Source of the DNA: Zeus faber
Taxonomy: Eukaryota; Chordata; Actinopteri; Zeiformes; Zeidae
Assembly: GCA_960531495.1 (NCBI GenBank)
Contig: OY482847.1
Location: forward strand, 13,066,189 to 13,130,188
Reading direction: 5' to 3'
Length of the DNA stretch: 64,000 bases
Shown: positions 1 through 12,085 of the stretch, piece by piece
Position numbering within the stretch: the first letter of the stretch is position 1
Layout: every line of letters starts with the position of its first letter
Position numbers and translations under genes: made by a program
Notes under the pieces: model-generated
Seen by the model: only the letters and a program-made list of their open reading frames with translations
Database searches by the model: none
Told to the model about the DNA's origin: nothing

Positions 1-170
1 AATAGAATGGAATAGAATAGAAGGGAAAGGAATATAGCAGAATAGAACAGAATCAAATAAATTCGAAGGGAATTCAATAAAATAGAACCAAATAGAATAA
101 AACACAAGGAAAATATAGAAGAATAGAATAGGATAGAATAGAATAGAACAACCACCTCTAACAACGGAAC
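1..170. repeat. Imperfect AATAG pentanucleotide tract
   Basis: Degenerate repeats of AATAG/GAATA, with AAGGG and AACAG variants, run from the left edge to about 160. The array probably continues outside the window. No coding signal is seen. Confidence 0.75.
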
Positions 171-1281
171 TTAAATGGTGGCTCCATGATGATGTATTTG
201 AATATTATAACGCTGCATTGTATGTGTTGTATTGCATTTTTGAAGATATCTCAATTTATAACAGTCAAACTGCCTCTCCGCGCGATTAGCATTGAATTAT
301 ATTGATATATCCAGCTGTGACGTCTGTATCGTGATGTATGTTCTCGCCAGATTCTCGTCTCCTTTTGTAACAAGCGATAAATTGAACATATTTAGAGTGA
401 ACCCAGAGAGCTTCCGTGGAGCTTTATAGGTTCAGGTTTTTGAGAAAGGTGATCTGGGACTGAGGCCTGACGTGCCCGACGGTTCCCCGAGAGCAGATGT
501 TTCCTCCAGCTGCTGGACCCCGGCTTCACCGTGCGTTAGTGTTACCTGCTCAGCAGCTTACATCATGCCGTTTAGATTCTATATCTTCCAGTGACATCAC
601 ATCCTCTGTCTGTCCTCACTTCCAGAGACGTGGTGTGTGAATGATGCAGAAAGGCATCAAAGGAAGGAATTAAAACGAATTAAAAAAACGAAAAAAAAAA
701 AACAGCAAAGGCCTTTTGAGTAGTTAATATAAACAAAAGGAAGTGCAGGTACCGGCACAATAAGGAAAAGACTTAATTTTTGTCTTGAAGTCTGGAAATC
801 TATAAGATGTAGTAGACTCTGTAACAGTCAGCCACATTCCTCCTGAATAACTTATCCTGGACATAGAATCACATTTTGTATTATTATCATAGAATATTAT
901 TATAGTATAACATTATTTGGGGTCCAGCCCCGAAAGGGCATGCTCCTCAGATACAGTCACGACTGTAGCGGCGCGAAGCAACTTTTGGGATTTGGCGCCC
1001 CTTCAGTTTCTGAGTGCAATTGCACTTTTCACACCACTGTCGTAAAAACTCGGTCCTTGTGTCTGAAAATCAATTATTTTACCGGATAAATATGAACCTT
1101 ATCGGTCACGTTTCAATAACAGTCTATGTTACAAACGCAAATATAATGTACACCTAGGTGACAGCGTCCCTTGCATGGACCTCGTCGCTTGCATGGACCT
1201 CGCACTCAGTCCACGGCTCCCTCCGACGGGCCCCCTGCTACCGGTGTAGGTACCAGATGTGCTCGGCCTGGCAGATCGGCT
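171..1281. other. Non-coding, no gene seen
   Basis: AT-rich unique-looking sequence. No convincing exon, RNA gene or complete mobile element is recognised on either strand. Confidence 0.5.
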
Positions 1282-1402
1282 CGCACGCGCGAGTCAGAGG
1301 GTGAAACCAACCCCGTGGCGTAATGAAAGTGAGGGCCGGCGCGCTGAGGTGCTGGTGCCGGGCGCACCACTGGCCCGTCTTGCCGACGGGGAGGTGGAGC
1401 AG
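1282..1402 (+). pseudogene. Decayed 28S rRNA gene fragment
   Basis: A GC-rich island of about 120 bp in AT-rich DNA matches the large-subunit rRNA around the D2/D3 expansion region. In order it holds CGCGCGAGTCAGAGGG, CCCCGTGGCG, AATGAAAGTGAGGGCCGGCG, GGGCGCACCACTGGCCCGTC and GGGGAGGTGGAGCA, the same order as in vertebrate 28S. Several substitutions and the loss of flanking rRNA show it is a dispersed, non-functional piece and not part of an rDNA unit. The match is from memory of the rRNA sequence. Confidence 0.75.
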
Positions 1403-1549
1403 CTGCGTTTTGTATGAGCATTATTACCGGACATTTAAACGGCAAGATTCTAATTTATAATTTTTTTTATACATTTTACCAGGCAACACACACTTGTCCC
1501 GTTGTTTTGTACCCAAACACCAAAGTTACGTTATGCAAAAACAGGTATC

Positions 1550-1608
1550 ATTTCGATGGTACACTGATTTTTATGGAGAATGGTACATTCTCAGTGTACC
1601 ATCGAAAT
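1550..1608. repeat. Perfect inverted repeat (18-bp arms, 23-nt loop)
   Basis: The arm 1550-1567 (ATTTCGATGGTACACTGA) is exactly complementary to 1591-1608. Inside the loop a second TGGTACA (1581-1587) can pair with TGTACCA (1595-1601), so two alternative hairpins are possible. Could be a MITE end or a cruciform; no known RNA family recognised. Confidence 0.8.
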
Positions 1609-2458
1609 GGTTCTGAGGTTGTTATTTTAAGGTAGAAATTGTACATGTTTTTGCTTTAACTAAATGAATATAACATACAAACTCTTAACCATACAAAGTT
1701 ACAAAGTGACAGGTATTATTTTATTACTATTAAGCTTTATTATGTTTGAAAAAAATAAGTAAGGCATTCCCAGAAGACAATTGGATTAAACGAAGTGCAG
1801 CGAATTAAATGTCATAAATATATACGCTTCCCGGGGACAACTCACATCTACAAAATTAAAACCCAATTACATCACTGTCGGAATTTATAGACATTTCAGA
1901 GATATCAATGTGAACACACTTCCTGAATTATAATTACTGGTAACAATAACCATAAGCAAAAACATAACACAAGGACTATGTATTTATACATGTGTTTTGA
2001 AATATTTTCATTATTTTCATGTTTTTGGGTTCCCTTCCAGTTACCACAAAGATACGTTACAATTACAACAAAAATGTGTAGCCCACTACACACAATTCAT
2101 TTCATTATATATCCCCTACAATTGAGGTCAGTTAAACCATTTACTTTAGTTGATTTATTTATAGGTTTATAAAATACATTATTATTGTGAAGGCAGTTTT
2201 CTGTTGATTTTCAAAATGCCATCAAATAATTCTGTCCTACAATTCCTCCTTAGTGCTCTCCTGCTGCAACAACTTGAAAAAAAAAAAAAAAAATCAGATT
2301 TTAATAACACTGGATATTAACGACGCCCAAAAGGCACAATAAGTGCGTATTAATTTTACAGAGCAAACTTATCTTTAATTAACGTCCTGCGGAGCGGAGA
2401 GTCTGGACCCGAGTGTGACTGCTCTGTTGACCTTTACAGTTATTAGCTAGAGAACAGG
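1609..2458. other. AT-rich non-coding, no gene seen
   Basis: Only short chance ORFs and simple A/T runs are present. Nothing here could be assigned to a gene or a known element. Confidence 0.5.
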
Positions 2459-2461
2459 ATG

Positions 2462-2495
<34 letters not shown>

Positions 2496-2602
2496 GAGAG
2501 AGAGGGAGAGACAGAGAGAGAGAGACAGAGAGAGAGACAGAGGGAGAGACAGAGAGAGAGAGCGAGAGAGAGAGAGACAGACAGAGAGAGAGAGACAGAG
2601 AC

Positions 2603-2641
<39 letters not shown>

Positions 2642-2872
2642 GAGAGAGAGACAGAGACAGACAGAGAGAGAGAGCGAGAGAGAGAGAGAGACAGACAGAG
2701 AGAGAGAGACAGAGACAGACAGAGAGAGAGAGAGAGACAGAGAGAGACTGAGAGAGATTTTTTGATTTTTAAAGAGAGAGAGAGAGACACAGAGAGAGAC
2801 AGAGGGAGAGACAGAGAGAGAGCGAGAGAGAGCGAGAGAGAGAGAGACAGACAGAGAGAGAGAGACAGAGAC

Positions 2873-2913
<41 letters not shown>

Positions 2914-3003
2914 GAGAGGGGGGGGTGAGTGAGTGAGTGAATGAGAGAGAGAGACAAAGAGAGCGAGAGAGCGAGAGAGTGAGTGAGTGAGTGAGTGAGT
3001 GAG

Positions 3004-3034
<31 letters not shown>

Positions 3035-3147
3035 CAAGAGAGCGAGGGAGAGAGTGAGTAAGTGAGCGACAGTGACTGAGTGAGTGAGTGAATGAAAGAG
3101 AGAGAGAGCGAGAGAGAGAGAGAGAAAGAAAGGGGGTGAGTGAGTGA

Positions 3148-3184
<37 letters not shown>

Positions 3185-3262
3185 TGAGTGAGTGAAAGAG
3201 AGAGCGAGAGAGAGAGAAGGGGTGAGTGAGTGAGTGAGTGAGTGAGTGAGTGAGTGAGTGAG
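2459..3262. repeat. Long GA-rich compound microsatellite
   Basis: About 800 bp of (GA)n with interspersed GACAGACAGA blocks, passing into GAGT/GTGA tetramer runs from about 2928 to the end. A short non-repeat island (about 2757-2770) interrupts it. All ORFs across it (poly Ser-Leu or Arg-Glu) are artefacts of the repeat. Confidence 0.95.
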
Positions 3263-3641
3263 TCTCTTGCCTATTTTATCTATATTATTTATCGTCTATT
3301 CCACTGTTTGTTCCCTGTTTGGTATTTGCTCGGATTTCTATTATTATAAATCTTCATGGCATTTTTCTGGCTAGAGGTATCTGAAACACGGCAACCGCAG
3401 AACGCACAGACGTGGTTGAGGCCTCGTATAAACCGGGACGTCTCCGATGTCGTGAAATGAAATGAGTTCAAATCTGTCGCAATATTACCGGAAGTAGAAG
3501 AACGTTGAGGCGACTTGATTAGTTTGAGGACCGGGGCGTTTTCAACATTCGAAGAAATAAGTCCGGGCTTCGTCTCTCGCAAGTCATTTGAATCCAGCGC
3601 CTTGCACCCCGTGGACTGCACAGCGTTTCCTACGAGGAGAC

Positions 3642-3720
3642 CAGTGACACTCAACCCGCGGCTCGCGAGCCGCATGTGGCTCTTTTTTTGACTAGTTGCA
3701 GTTCTTTAAAATGTTATTCA
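3642..3720 (+). mobile_element. Possible hAT-type transposon terminus
   Basis: CAGTGACACTCAACCCGCGG, followed by the palindrome GCTCGCGAGC and CCGCATGTGGCTCTTTTT, resembles the terminal sequence of hAT/Charlie-like DNA transposons, which begin CAG...CAACCCGCGGCTC. No transposase and no matching second terminus were found nearby. Assignment rests on remembered consensus style only. Confidence 0.35.
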
Positions 3721-5606
3721 AAATGAAGTAAAAAAAATTCTAAAAGAGTATTTCAATGAATGTTGTCTGAGACATTGTCTGCAGTATTCAAAACCGAATT
3801 TCCCATAAAAATAGTGGTCCAGCAGAATCAACCAATGGATGTATATTGTGGCATCAACTCCTTCCACGTCGACAGGGGGGAAACATCAACCTATGGCGGC
3901 TTCGAGAGAGAGGGCGCATCCACTGTATAGAGCTTTGTTTCCTGGTAGTGATCAATGATCTGTCAACTGACTGATCAATGGCTGATCAGCCCATTTCTAC
4001 AAGCAATTTTATTATGAATTATTCCCATTTCACTACCATATTTAAGTAGTAACCTGGAACCGCGACTCATCAGCGACCAACCGCTCATGCAAGACCACCA
4101 TGTCCAAAGCCTTTTGTTAGTCGCATTAGTCACAAATGACAGTTTTCTGGGTTCCCCTGAAACGCAGCATCACTTCCTATCAAGCCACTAACAATTTTCC
4201 GAGTTCCCATGGAACGCAGCATTAATTCCTGCCAACACGAGTTACAATTTCCCGAGTTCCGATGGAACGCAGCATCGGCTCCCTCTTCTCTCGACCTGGC
4301 ACAGATCCTGCGCGAAGCCACCAATACACACCAACAGAGTCTAGACCGCAGTGCATCGCCCCCCTATGGGAAAGCCCCCAGAGACACAACCTGCACATAA
4401 ATAACAAACTGGATGACGATGTCACAATGCGCCCTGCTCATCAAACTAATCAAGGTGCGGCAACGTTCTTCAACCTCCGCTAAATTTGCAATGTTTTTTT
4501 CCCCCACAAATTCCTGCTCCGAATGCACCTTGCTATTGATCCAGCCTGAACCACAAGACGTCCGAAACGTCCTGGTTCCAACGAGATCTCAACCAAGTCT
4601 GTGGCAGACGAGGGGGCGTGGTCAAGCCACGGTCTGCGGGTGACAGCTTGACAGCCAACACATGCCGTGCCAATAAAGCTTTGATGGAACGATGGAAGCT
4701 TGAGAGAAATGAAACGCCCCAAAGACACTTCATAAAACACTTTGGGCGTAACCCAAATGAGATCGTTCCACCTGCAAGATGACCCTCAGAACCTCAGAAA
4801 GGGGTTTCATTATCAGCAGCAGTTACTGTGGATGTGTCTGATGTTTGCTTCTGCTGTGAAAATCGAACTCACCTTGAGATGCTTTTTAACTTCTTCAGCT
4901 TCCTAAAGCGTCCTAACATGAAGAAAATACATTCAAGACTCGATAAGACCATAATAAGAATGTGTGGTCGCTTACATTTAGAAATAATCTTCCTCCGACG
5001 CTTTTATTTTGAATTCTTTGTTACGCTTTTACTTCAGAATCAGCCTTTATTATATGATGACAAAGACAAGGAATTTGTCAGTGGCTCTCAGTTCTCAGAA
5101 AGAACATACAGTAAATGGTAAAAATAAATAAATTAACAAATAACAAACTAACAAACAAATAAATGAATAAATAATGTTTAAGTGTGACTATATATATATA
5201 TATATATATATACACTAAGTAAGATGTATAATATAGAGTATTTACAATTAATGCAACATGGCATAACAATAATAATACAGTATTGAATTTGCCGATTGAT
5301 GGTTTTCTAAACATTTGTTGCCCTTGAAGCAATATTGTTTCATTATTTAAGAAATTTTAAGATTTATTATTTTAAAGATGGTCGAAACACTTGAGCAATG
5401 TAACACTTAATAACCTAAACAAAAAAAACCTCATTGTTGTATGATCTAAAATTAACCAACGATGGATGGATTTTGGGCTGTTTGGACATCACTGCCCTCA
5501 TAAATCATCATACCTCTGATCTAAACGGGGTAAAAAATAAACCCTAAGATTCAATCCTCAGCATTATCCATTTTAAGAATTATAAGATTTATTATCATAA
5601 ATCCGA
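3721..5606. other. Non-coding with fragments of dispersed repeats
   Basis: No exon recognised. Within it, 4129-4290 is a dispersed repeat (separate entry) and 5190-5211 is a (TA)n tract. Short overlapping ORFs on both strands around 4130-4740 lack any protein-family resemblance. Confidence 0.45.
4129..4290 (+). repeat. Dispersed repeat with three GGAACGCAGCAT-type motifs
   Basis: Three diverged copies of a GTTCC-(N)-TGGAACGCAGCAT motif occur at about 4151-4170, 4201-4222 and 4255-4275. The first copy with its flank (CACAAATGACAGTTTTCTGG onward) recurs in inverted orientation at 42178-42228. This marks a dispersed family, probably a non-autonomous mobile element. Confidence 0.55.
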
Positions 5607-7066
5607 CCTAATTTCAGCTAAATCCAGTCTAAATCCACCCTCATTTTCACCAAATAACAGTCGAACAGTCCAAATACGGCCTCATTTCACCTAAAACCAG
5701 TCTAAATCCGCCCTCATTTCACCTAAAACCAGTCAAAATCCTCCCTTTTTTCACCTAAAACCAGTCTAAATCCACCTTAATTTCCCCTAAAACCAGTCAA
5801 AATCCTCCCTCATATAACCTAAAACCAGTCTAAATCCTCCCTCATTTCACCTAAAACCATTCTAAATCCACCCTCATTTCACTGAAAACCAATCTAAATC
5901 CACCTTAATTCCCCTAAAACCAGTCAAAATCCTCCCTCATATCACCTGAAACCAGTCTAAATCCTGCCCCATTTCCCCAAAAAACAGTCCAAATCCTCCC
6001 TCATTTCACCTTAAACCAGTTGAAATTAAACCTCATTTCACCTAAAAACCAGTCTAAATACACCTTAATTCCCCTAAAACCAGTCAAAATCCTCCCTCAT
6101 ATCACCTGAAACCAGTCTAAATCCTTCCCCATTTCCACATAAAACAGTCCAAATCCACCCTCATTTCACCTAAAACCAGTCTAAGTCCACCCTCATTTCA
6201 CCTAAAACCAGTCGAAATCCTCCCCCATTTCACCTAAAACCAGTCGAAATCAACCCTCATTTTACCTTTAACCAGTCTAAATCCACCCTCATTTCACCTA
6301 AAAAACAGTCAAAATCTACCTTGATTTCCCCTAAAACCAGTCTAAATCCTCCCTCATTTCACCTGAAACCAGTCGAAATCCTGCCCCATTTCCCCTAAAA
6401 CCAGTCTAAATCCACCCTCATTTCACCTAAAACCAGTTTAAATCCTCCCTCATTTCACCTAAAATCAGTTGAAATCAAACCATATTTCACCTATAACCAG
6501 TCTAAATCCTCCCTTTTTTCACCTAAAACCAGTCTAAATCCACCCTCATTTCACTGAAAACCAGTCTAAATCCTCACTCATTTCCCCTAAAACCAGTCTA
6601 AATCCTCCCTCATTTTACCTTTAACCAGTCTAAATCCACCCTCATTTCACCTAAAAAACAGTCAAAATCTACCTTGATTTCCCCTAAAACCAGTCTAAAT
6701 CCTCCCTCATTTCACCTGAAACCAGTCGAAATCCTGCCCCATTTCCCCTAAAACCAGTCTAAATCCACCCTCATTTCACCTAAAACCAGTTTAAATCCTC
6801 CCTCATTTCACCTAAAATCAGTTGAAATCAAACCATATTTCACCTATAACCAGTCTAAATCCTCCCTCATTTCACCTATAACCAGTCTAAATCCTGACTC
6901 ATTTCACCTAAAACCAGTTTAAATCCACCTTAATTGCCCCTAAAACCAGTCAAATTCCTCCCTCATATCACCTGAAACCAGTCAGAATCAACTGTCATTT
7001 CACATAAAACCAGTCTAAATCCTCCCTCATTACACTTTTAACCAGTCGAAATCCTCCCTCATTTTA
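5607..7066. repeat. Minisatellite, 32-nt unit, about 45 copies
   Basis: Tandem copies of a 32-nt unit containing AAACCAGTCTAAATCC and CCTCATTTCACCT, diverged from each other by a few changes. A block of about 255 nt (6258-6513) is repeated almost unchanged at 6611-6866, a shift of 353 nt (11 units), so higher-order duplication is visible. No spacer structure, so it is not a CRISPR. Confidence 0.95.
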
Positions 7067-7986
7067 TTTTAAAAACTTTCACTTTTCATCTCTTTGTTTA
7101 ATTCTGCAACTCTCACGCAGAAAACGAATAACTCAGAAGGTTTGAGTGGGAGGGATGGAGCTGGCAGGGATGGACAGGGGTGACTCCATCATCCTCACAC
7201 CGTCCTGAAACGTCCTCTCAGCTTCTCTACACGTCCTCAGCCAGCGCTGTGTCCAACATTCACCTGGAATCTACAACTTTATCATGACATGAAGGTGTAA
7301 TTCAAGGAGAACGTGCTGCACACGTCTGTGTGTGCGTGTGTGTGCGCCTGACATTTGGCGTTGGAGCATCTGTGCTCGTAGAAAGTATGAAGGACAAGAT
7401 GAGGAGAAGAAGAAGAAGAAGAAGAAGAGGGGAATCCGTTGTAAGGTGAAGGTTTAAGGATGAAGACGGAGGGAAGTATAGAAGAGAGTACTTGCCGAAT
7501 GTTTCCATCACTGAACAAAGAGTTTTCAGGATTTTCCCCACCGATAACCACGTATTAATCACATTATAACATGAATGAACAAAACTATGAACTATAATGA
7601 TATATATAAATGTTTTATTTATTGTTTATATTCAATTATTTATCATATAAATAATATAAATAATGTAGTGTAGCATTAGAGGTAAACAAAATAAAAACAA
7701 TTGCTGGAGCTAAAAAAAATCCAATAATTACCATACTTATTTTATTGATTTTTTTTTTTACAAAGTTATTATGGATTCCTGATTGATTATACACACCATA
7801 TAAGGCTCCAAATTCATAATTTCGGACACAAATCCCTCTGAAGTTATTTCACCTCGTCCCGGCGTCACAAACAAAGCCCACACTCACACAGCAAGTTGAA
7901 ATAATAAATGATCACGGTGGTGTGGACGGGAAATGAGGGATGGAAGTGGAAACATCATATAGTTTTGTTGGTTGGGTTCCACTTAC
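7067..7986. other. Non-coding, no gene seen
   Basis: Contains a short (GAA)n tract near 7407-7428 and AT-rich stretches. No exon could be assigned on either strand. Confidence 0.45.
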
Positions 7987-8127
7987 TCAGCGCTGGCCAT
8001 GGTGCTGATGATGGAGCACTGGGCGGAGGTTCGGAGGTGTGTGCGTGTGTGTGTGTGTCGTCGCTTTCCTGCCTCTTACTGCTGCGGTTGACTGTTCCAC
8101 CGGAGAGACACCGTTCTCATGTTGAAC
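7987..8127 (-). other. Possible exon of an unidentified minus-strand gene
   Basis: Read on the minus strand, a pyrimidine-rich acceptor (CTTCCTCCAG) opens a 141-nt segment that ends at a strong donor (GCTGA|GTAAGT). Near its end is ATG GCC AGC GCT GA in good start context (ACCATGG), so translation would begin M-A-S-A and continue in the next exon. A short upstream ORF (ATGAGAACG...) lies in the same segment. The next exon was not found at lower coordinates, so the gene may continue beyond the left edge or the signals may be chance. Confidence 0.3.
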
Positions 8128-8638
8128 CTGGAGGAAGTTTATATTCAATGAAGGCCGGCAGATCAAAAATTACTGCACGGTACATAACACTGAAAAATCT
8201 ACCACTGTACTACTGTAAATACTAAACTAAGACTAAGAACTGAAAACCATCGGGTGGTGGAACATGTGCATACATAGTTCACCTCATGTACTTTCCGGTT
8301 GAAATTATTTCGCGTCCCAAGCTCCAAGTCATCAATGGGACCTTTTCAATGACTTTTAATTGAGGTTTTCGATGACATAGTCAGCTATTTCTTTTTTTTT
8401 TTGTTGTTTAGCAAACTGTACATCATGGCAATTTTGATGCAAAAAGAAAATTAATGCATTGTACTGCAAAAATTGGATTGATAAAATGGTGTTTTTCGAT
8501 GTTCCAAGAGACCTAACTTTACCAGATGGGGAAGAAAGTAACTCCATCAAGTCACTTATAATGAACTCTTGATATGGTTCTTAAGCTTTTAATCAAGTCT
8601 CTTCACACGCATAGTAAAGCACATTGTTGCACACACTG

Positions 8639-8640
<2 letters not shown>

Positions 8641-8679
<39 letters not shown>
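8641..8679. repeat. (CA)n microsatellite
   Basis: About 19 uninterrupted CA dinucleotides in non-coding DNA. Confidence 0.95.
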
Positions 8680-8681
<2 letters not shown>

Positions 8682-9074
8682 CGAGGAGGATTCCTTCCAA
8701 GGAGTAGGGACGCAAGGAAAACGTTATAACTTTACAATGTGATGCAGAGAAGAGAGAAAAAAAACTTTAAAGCATGTGCACACACATGTACAGTACACAT
8801 ACATGTGCACATGCATGCAAGCAGCAAATTCATGCATGCAAAAAAAATAAAACGCTAACTAGTTTGCATGGGAGAAAACCGAAATGAACCAAATGCAGAT
8901 GAAAACAGAAAAGTTGGAAGGCTGTCATGTCTGCACCTGGGGTGATATTTGCACAGATCTGAACTAAGTTTATTTGCTCTGCCCTTCAAGAAGGCAACAC
9001 CAAATAAGGACAGGGCACCAGGTAATAGAATCACTTATCAGTCAGAATAGTGAATTTTGGGACATTACCTTTAC

Positions 9075-9497
9075 CTGTGCGGGATTTACATGTTGGGGGG
9101 TCGTGCCTCCTGCGGCTCCTTGCAGATGATGGTGGGAGACGGACCGAGCTCCTGTGGTTCCTGGTGGAGATGGGTAGAGGTCCGGCTCCTGGTTCTCAGC
9201 CTCCTCCTCAGCATTCCAGTGCGGAGCCTCCGGTGCGGGCTCGCCGCGCGGCTCAGCTCCGATCGGGTCGGACGGAAGCCCGGCGCTCCGGCAGGTCCGG
9301 GTGCGGGTCCATCCGTGGTGGCCCTGGGTGTCCCTGGCCGCAGCCTGCCTCCACGCAGCGGGGGCTTTCCCAGCGGGGGATCCCTGCGGGAGGAGCTGTC
9401 CTGGGTCCTGGAGCGGAGCTCGGTCCTCCTGCAGCGGTCTGGGGACGGAGAGAGAGGAGGCTGCTTGCTTTTTTTTTTTTTTCTCTCTTCTCCTTCC

Positions 9498-9528
<31 letters not shown>

Positions 9529-9640
9529 CCTCTCTCAGCCAAACGCCATCAAATCATCGTGGACGTGATGAAGCCGGAGACTGAGTGACATTTGCATCGT
9601 TTCGGTCACGACGCAGCAGCGTGAAGATGACGCTCCGTGT
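9075..9640 (-). other. GC-rich possible first exon / CpG-rich promoter segment
   Basis: A GC- and CpG-rich stretch (densest at 9170-9450) ends on the minus strand at a good donor (CCGCACAG|GTAAAG at 9075). With the possible exon at 7987-8127 it could be the 5'UTR exon of a minus-strand gene running left. ORFs on both strands across it are open because of base composition and show no family resemblance. A CT/GA tract (about 9472-9536) lies inside. Confidence 0.3.
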
Positions 9641-11156
9641 GTGTGTTGGTGTGTGTGTGCGCGTATTACCCTTACAGATCTATCAGCGTCCCCGCTTCCT
9701 CATGAGTTTTTAATGGCTTCTTCAAATGATAACAAAAAAAACAAAAAACAAAAAAATGGGAAAAAAAAAAATTTGGCCTACTATGGCAGTGTAATTTGCC
9801 TTCCCAGCAATTGGCTGCACCGCGTGTCATTCAGCGGGAAGAGCCAGTGTTTGGCCGGAGCCGCATCCATCACTCCGCAGCGGCTCCTCCTGGATGCTGG
9901 GGGTGTGCGCCGAACAGAAGATGGGTGATCTGAATCCATTATTCCAAGCAAAACACCGGCTGATACAAGGGAAGCAGTGATTTAGGGACAACTCTGTGCC
10001 CCAGCGGGATTTTAGAAGAGGAAAATAAAGATCCGTCTCATTTTGGGGGTCTTTTTTTGCAGTTTATTGAGAAAATTAAAACATGATCAATTCAGAAGAG
10101 ATATGATTTGGCACATCCTACACAAAAGTGCATGTACATAAAAAAAAAAAAAACTAATTAAAAAAAACTGGTTGCTCAATCAAGCGAGAAATTTGAAGAT
10201 GGAACATCTTAAAGTTGAAATACTATGAAAGAAGTCTAAGCTCTCGCATCCAGAAGTACCTTTCTGATGGTAAATAATTTGCCATTTAAAACTACAACAA
10301 AGGAGCCGACCAGAGCTGGCGGGTGCTGCAACAGCTTTCCCAGGTTGGAAACGCTTCCTGTTGTGCGATCAATTTCAAAATCAACTAATCAAAAACTTTT
10401 TTCAAATTGCACATTTATCTCCAAAAGATAAAAAATAAAATAAAAAATAAAAATTAAAAAAAACGTATGTTCACAAGAGAATGGGGGGAAAAAAAGAAAC
10501 GTCACAATTATGTCTGGTCTGAATATAAACGCTGGACACCCAACAGCGTTTGACAGAGGGAAACTGTTTTATAAATAAAAACAAAAAGGCACCTCTTGAA
10601 TCTCAACATGACTCCAACTCACGGGTCAAACAGGCGACAAACGCAGCACAAGGAAACCAGGGCTCTCAAAGCCCCCCCCCCCCCCCACAGATATTCCTCC
10701 GCAATGTCTGAAATGTAATAGATGACAAAGCGTGGACCTGGTTTTCCTGGTATTCTCGCTCAGCGTTTGGAAACCCCTGTTAGGGAATAAAATCAGCCCG
10801 TTAAAAACGGATTTCACATCACTTCCAGTCGACTCGAGAGAATTTGTTCTAATTTTGTAGACGGGCCGCTCCCCACACACTGTCAACAGACAATAGCCGG
10901 GTCTGTTTACCACTCGCTGACGAGTTTCTCTTCAACTAATACTGATTGGAAGTTTAAACTACTAATTTGATTCGAGTGTGTTTTGTTTTTTTCCTCCCCG
11001 GAGCGCAACCTGAAAAGGGAAGTTTAGCGGCAGTCTTCCGTTAGGGCGGAGCGGGCAGGACCGTGGGGAGGAATAGGAAACGCGCGAGAATTAAAACCCC
11101 CGAGTCCTCGAGAAAGCCCCACCCAGCTGAACCCACCGCGTGGAGCTCATTACAGT
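9641..11156. other. Intergenic, no gene seen
   Basis: A-rich and unique sequence between the fbxo22 3' end and the GC-rich segment at 9075-9640. No exon recognised. A poly(C) run lies at about 10673-10687. Confidence 0.45.
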
Positions 11157-11162
11157 TTTATT
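11157..11162 (-). terminator. fbxo22: Candidate fbxo22 poly(A) signal
   Basis: TTTATT on the plus strand reads AATAAA on the minus strand, about 530 nt downstream of the fbxo22 stop codon. It is the first clear canonical hexamer noted after the stop; usage is inferred. Confidence 0.45.
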
Positions 11163-11691
11163 ACTTAGGCCCAACTAGGTATTGGATCATGTTTATCAAA
11201 ATGATGTTGACGTGCCTCCGCAGAGGAGACGAGCTTTAAATCAAGGCGGCTGTAACTTTCCAAACGGGCGGGGGGGCACCACCACCACCACCACCCGTTG
11301 ATTACTGAATGAATAAAAACTTCAATTAACATAACTGCAAAGCCGACAGCCCACAGGGTCGACAACGGAAGATATGAATGTGCATAAATTTGGGGGGGAA
11401 TATATATATTTATATACATATATACAAGACTGCTATTTTATATGTGATGGATTTTCAGAACATTGCAAAAAAGAAAATAAAACTGAGCTGAAAAGTCAAG
11501 GCTTTGTTTTCAGTCTTCTCGGTGAAGAGCCGTCTTCTCCAACGTTGTCGCGGCTCGGACCGTTCTCCTGCCGTTTCGTAGCAGGAGTCGGGGCGTTACT
11601 TGGAAGTTGGACAAAAGGCCAGTCACACACTTTCCCAGAATTCCGTGGTCAGTATTCTCCTCCCGTCTCCGTCGCTCCGGGCGCCCGGCGG

Positions 11692-12085
11692 TCACCCCAG
11701 GTGCACCAGCGTCATGACGGTGGTGTACTCGTGCTGCAGGCTGTCCGTGTCGGCGTCGCACAGCGTGTAGTCGTCCTTCACGATGCGGTCGCAGCCGATC
11801 TCGCCGTTGCCGAACAGGCCGAAGAGCGGCGTGTTGGGGAAGACCTTGCGGAAGGCGTCCGCCTCCACGTTGCTCTGGTTGTTGTAGTAGTTCTGGCCGC
11901 GCCCCACGCAGGCGAACATGAAGCCCAGCGTGTTGCCCTCGGGCAGCTTGGCGGCCTTCAGGCGGCGGATGGTGGCCTCCGCCTCCTTGGGGCTGCTGAC
12001 GTCCTGCTCCAGCAGCACCGACGCCCCCTGCACCCTGGGGCCGCTCAGCGTCAGCCCCACCACCCCGTACGCACCGTGGCTACAG
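11692..12085 (-). CDS. fbxo22: fbxo22 terminal coding exon 7
   Basis: 394 nt from CCCGCAG|CTGTAG to the TGA at 11694-11692. Encodes the end of the FIST_C region ([50 protein letters not shown]) and stops at [10 protein letters not shown], three residues shorter than the mammalian end. The intron before it (12086-13799) is 1.7 kb of AT-rich sequence with no further exon seen. Confidence 0.93.

Noticed and set aside
2443-3037. Long Ser/Leu- and Arg/Glu-rich ORFs
   Set aside because: They are translations of the GA/GACA repeat, open on both strands for that reason only.
5607-7066. CRISPR-like regular array
   Set aside because: Contiguous 32-nt degenerate minisatellite without spacers or cas genes.
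9050-9588. Plus- and minus-strand ORFs of 95-175 codons
   Set aside because: Open frames in GC-rich DNA in several frames at once, ending in CT-repeat; no family resemblance.
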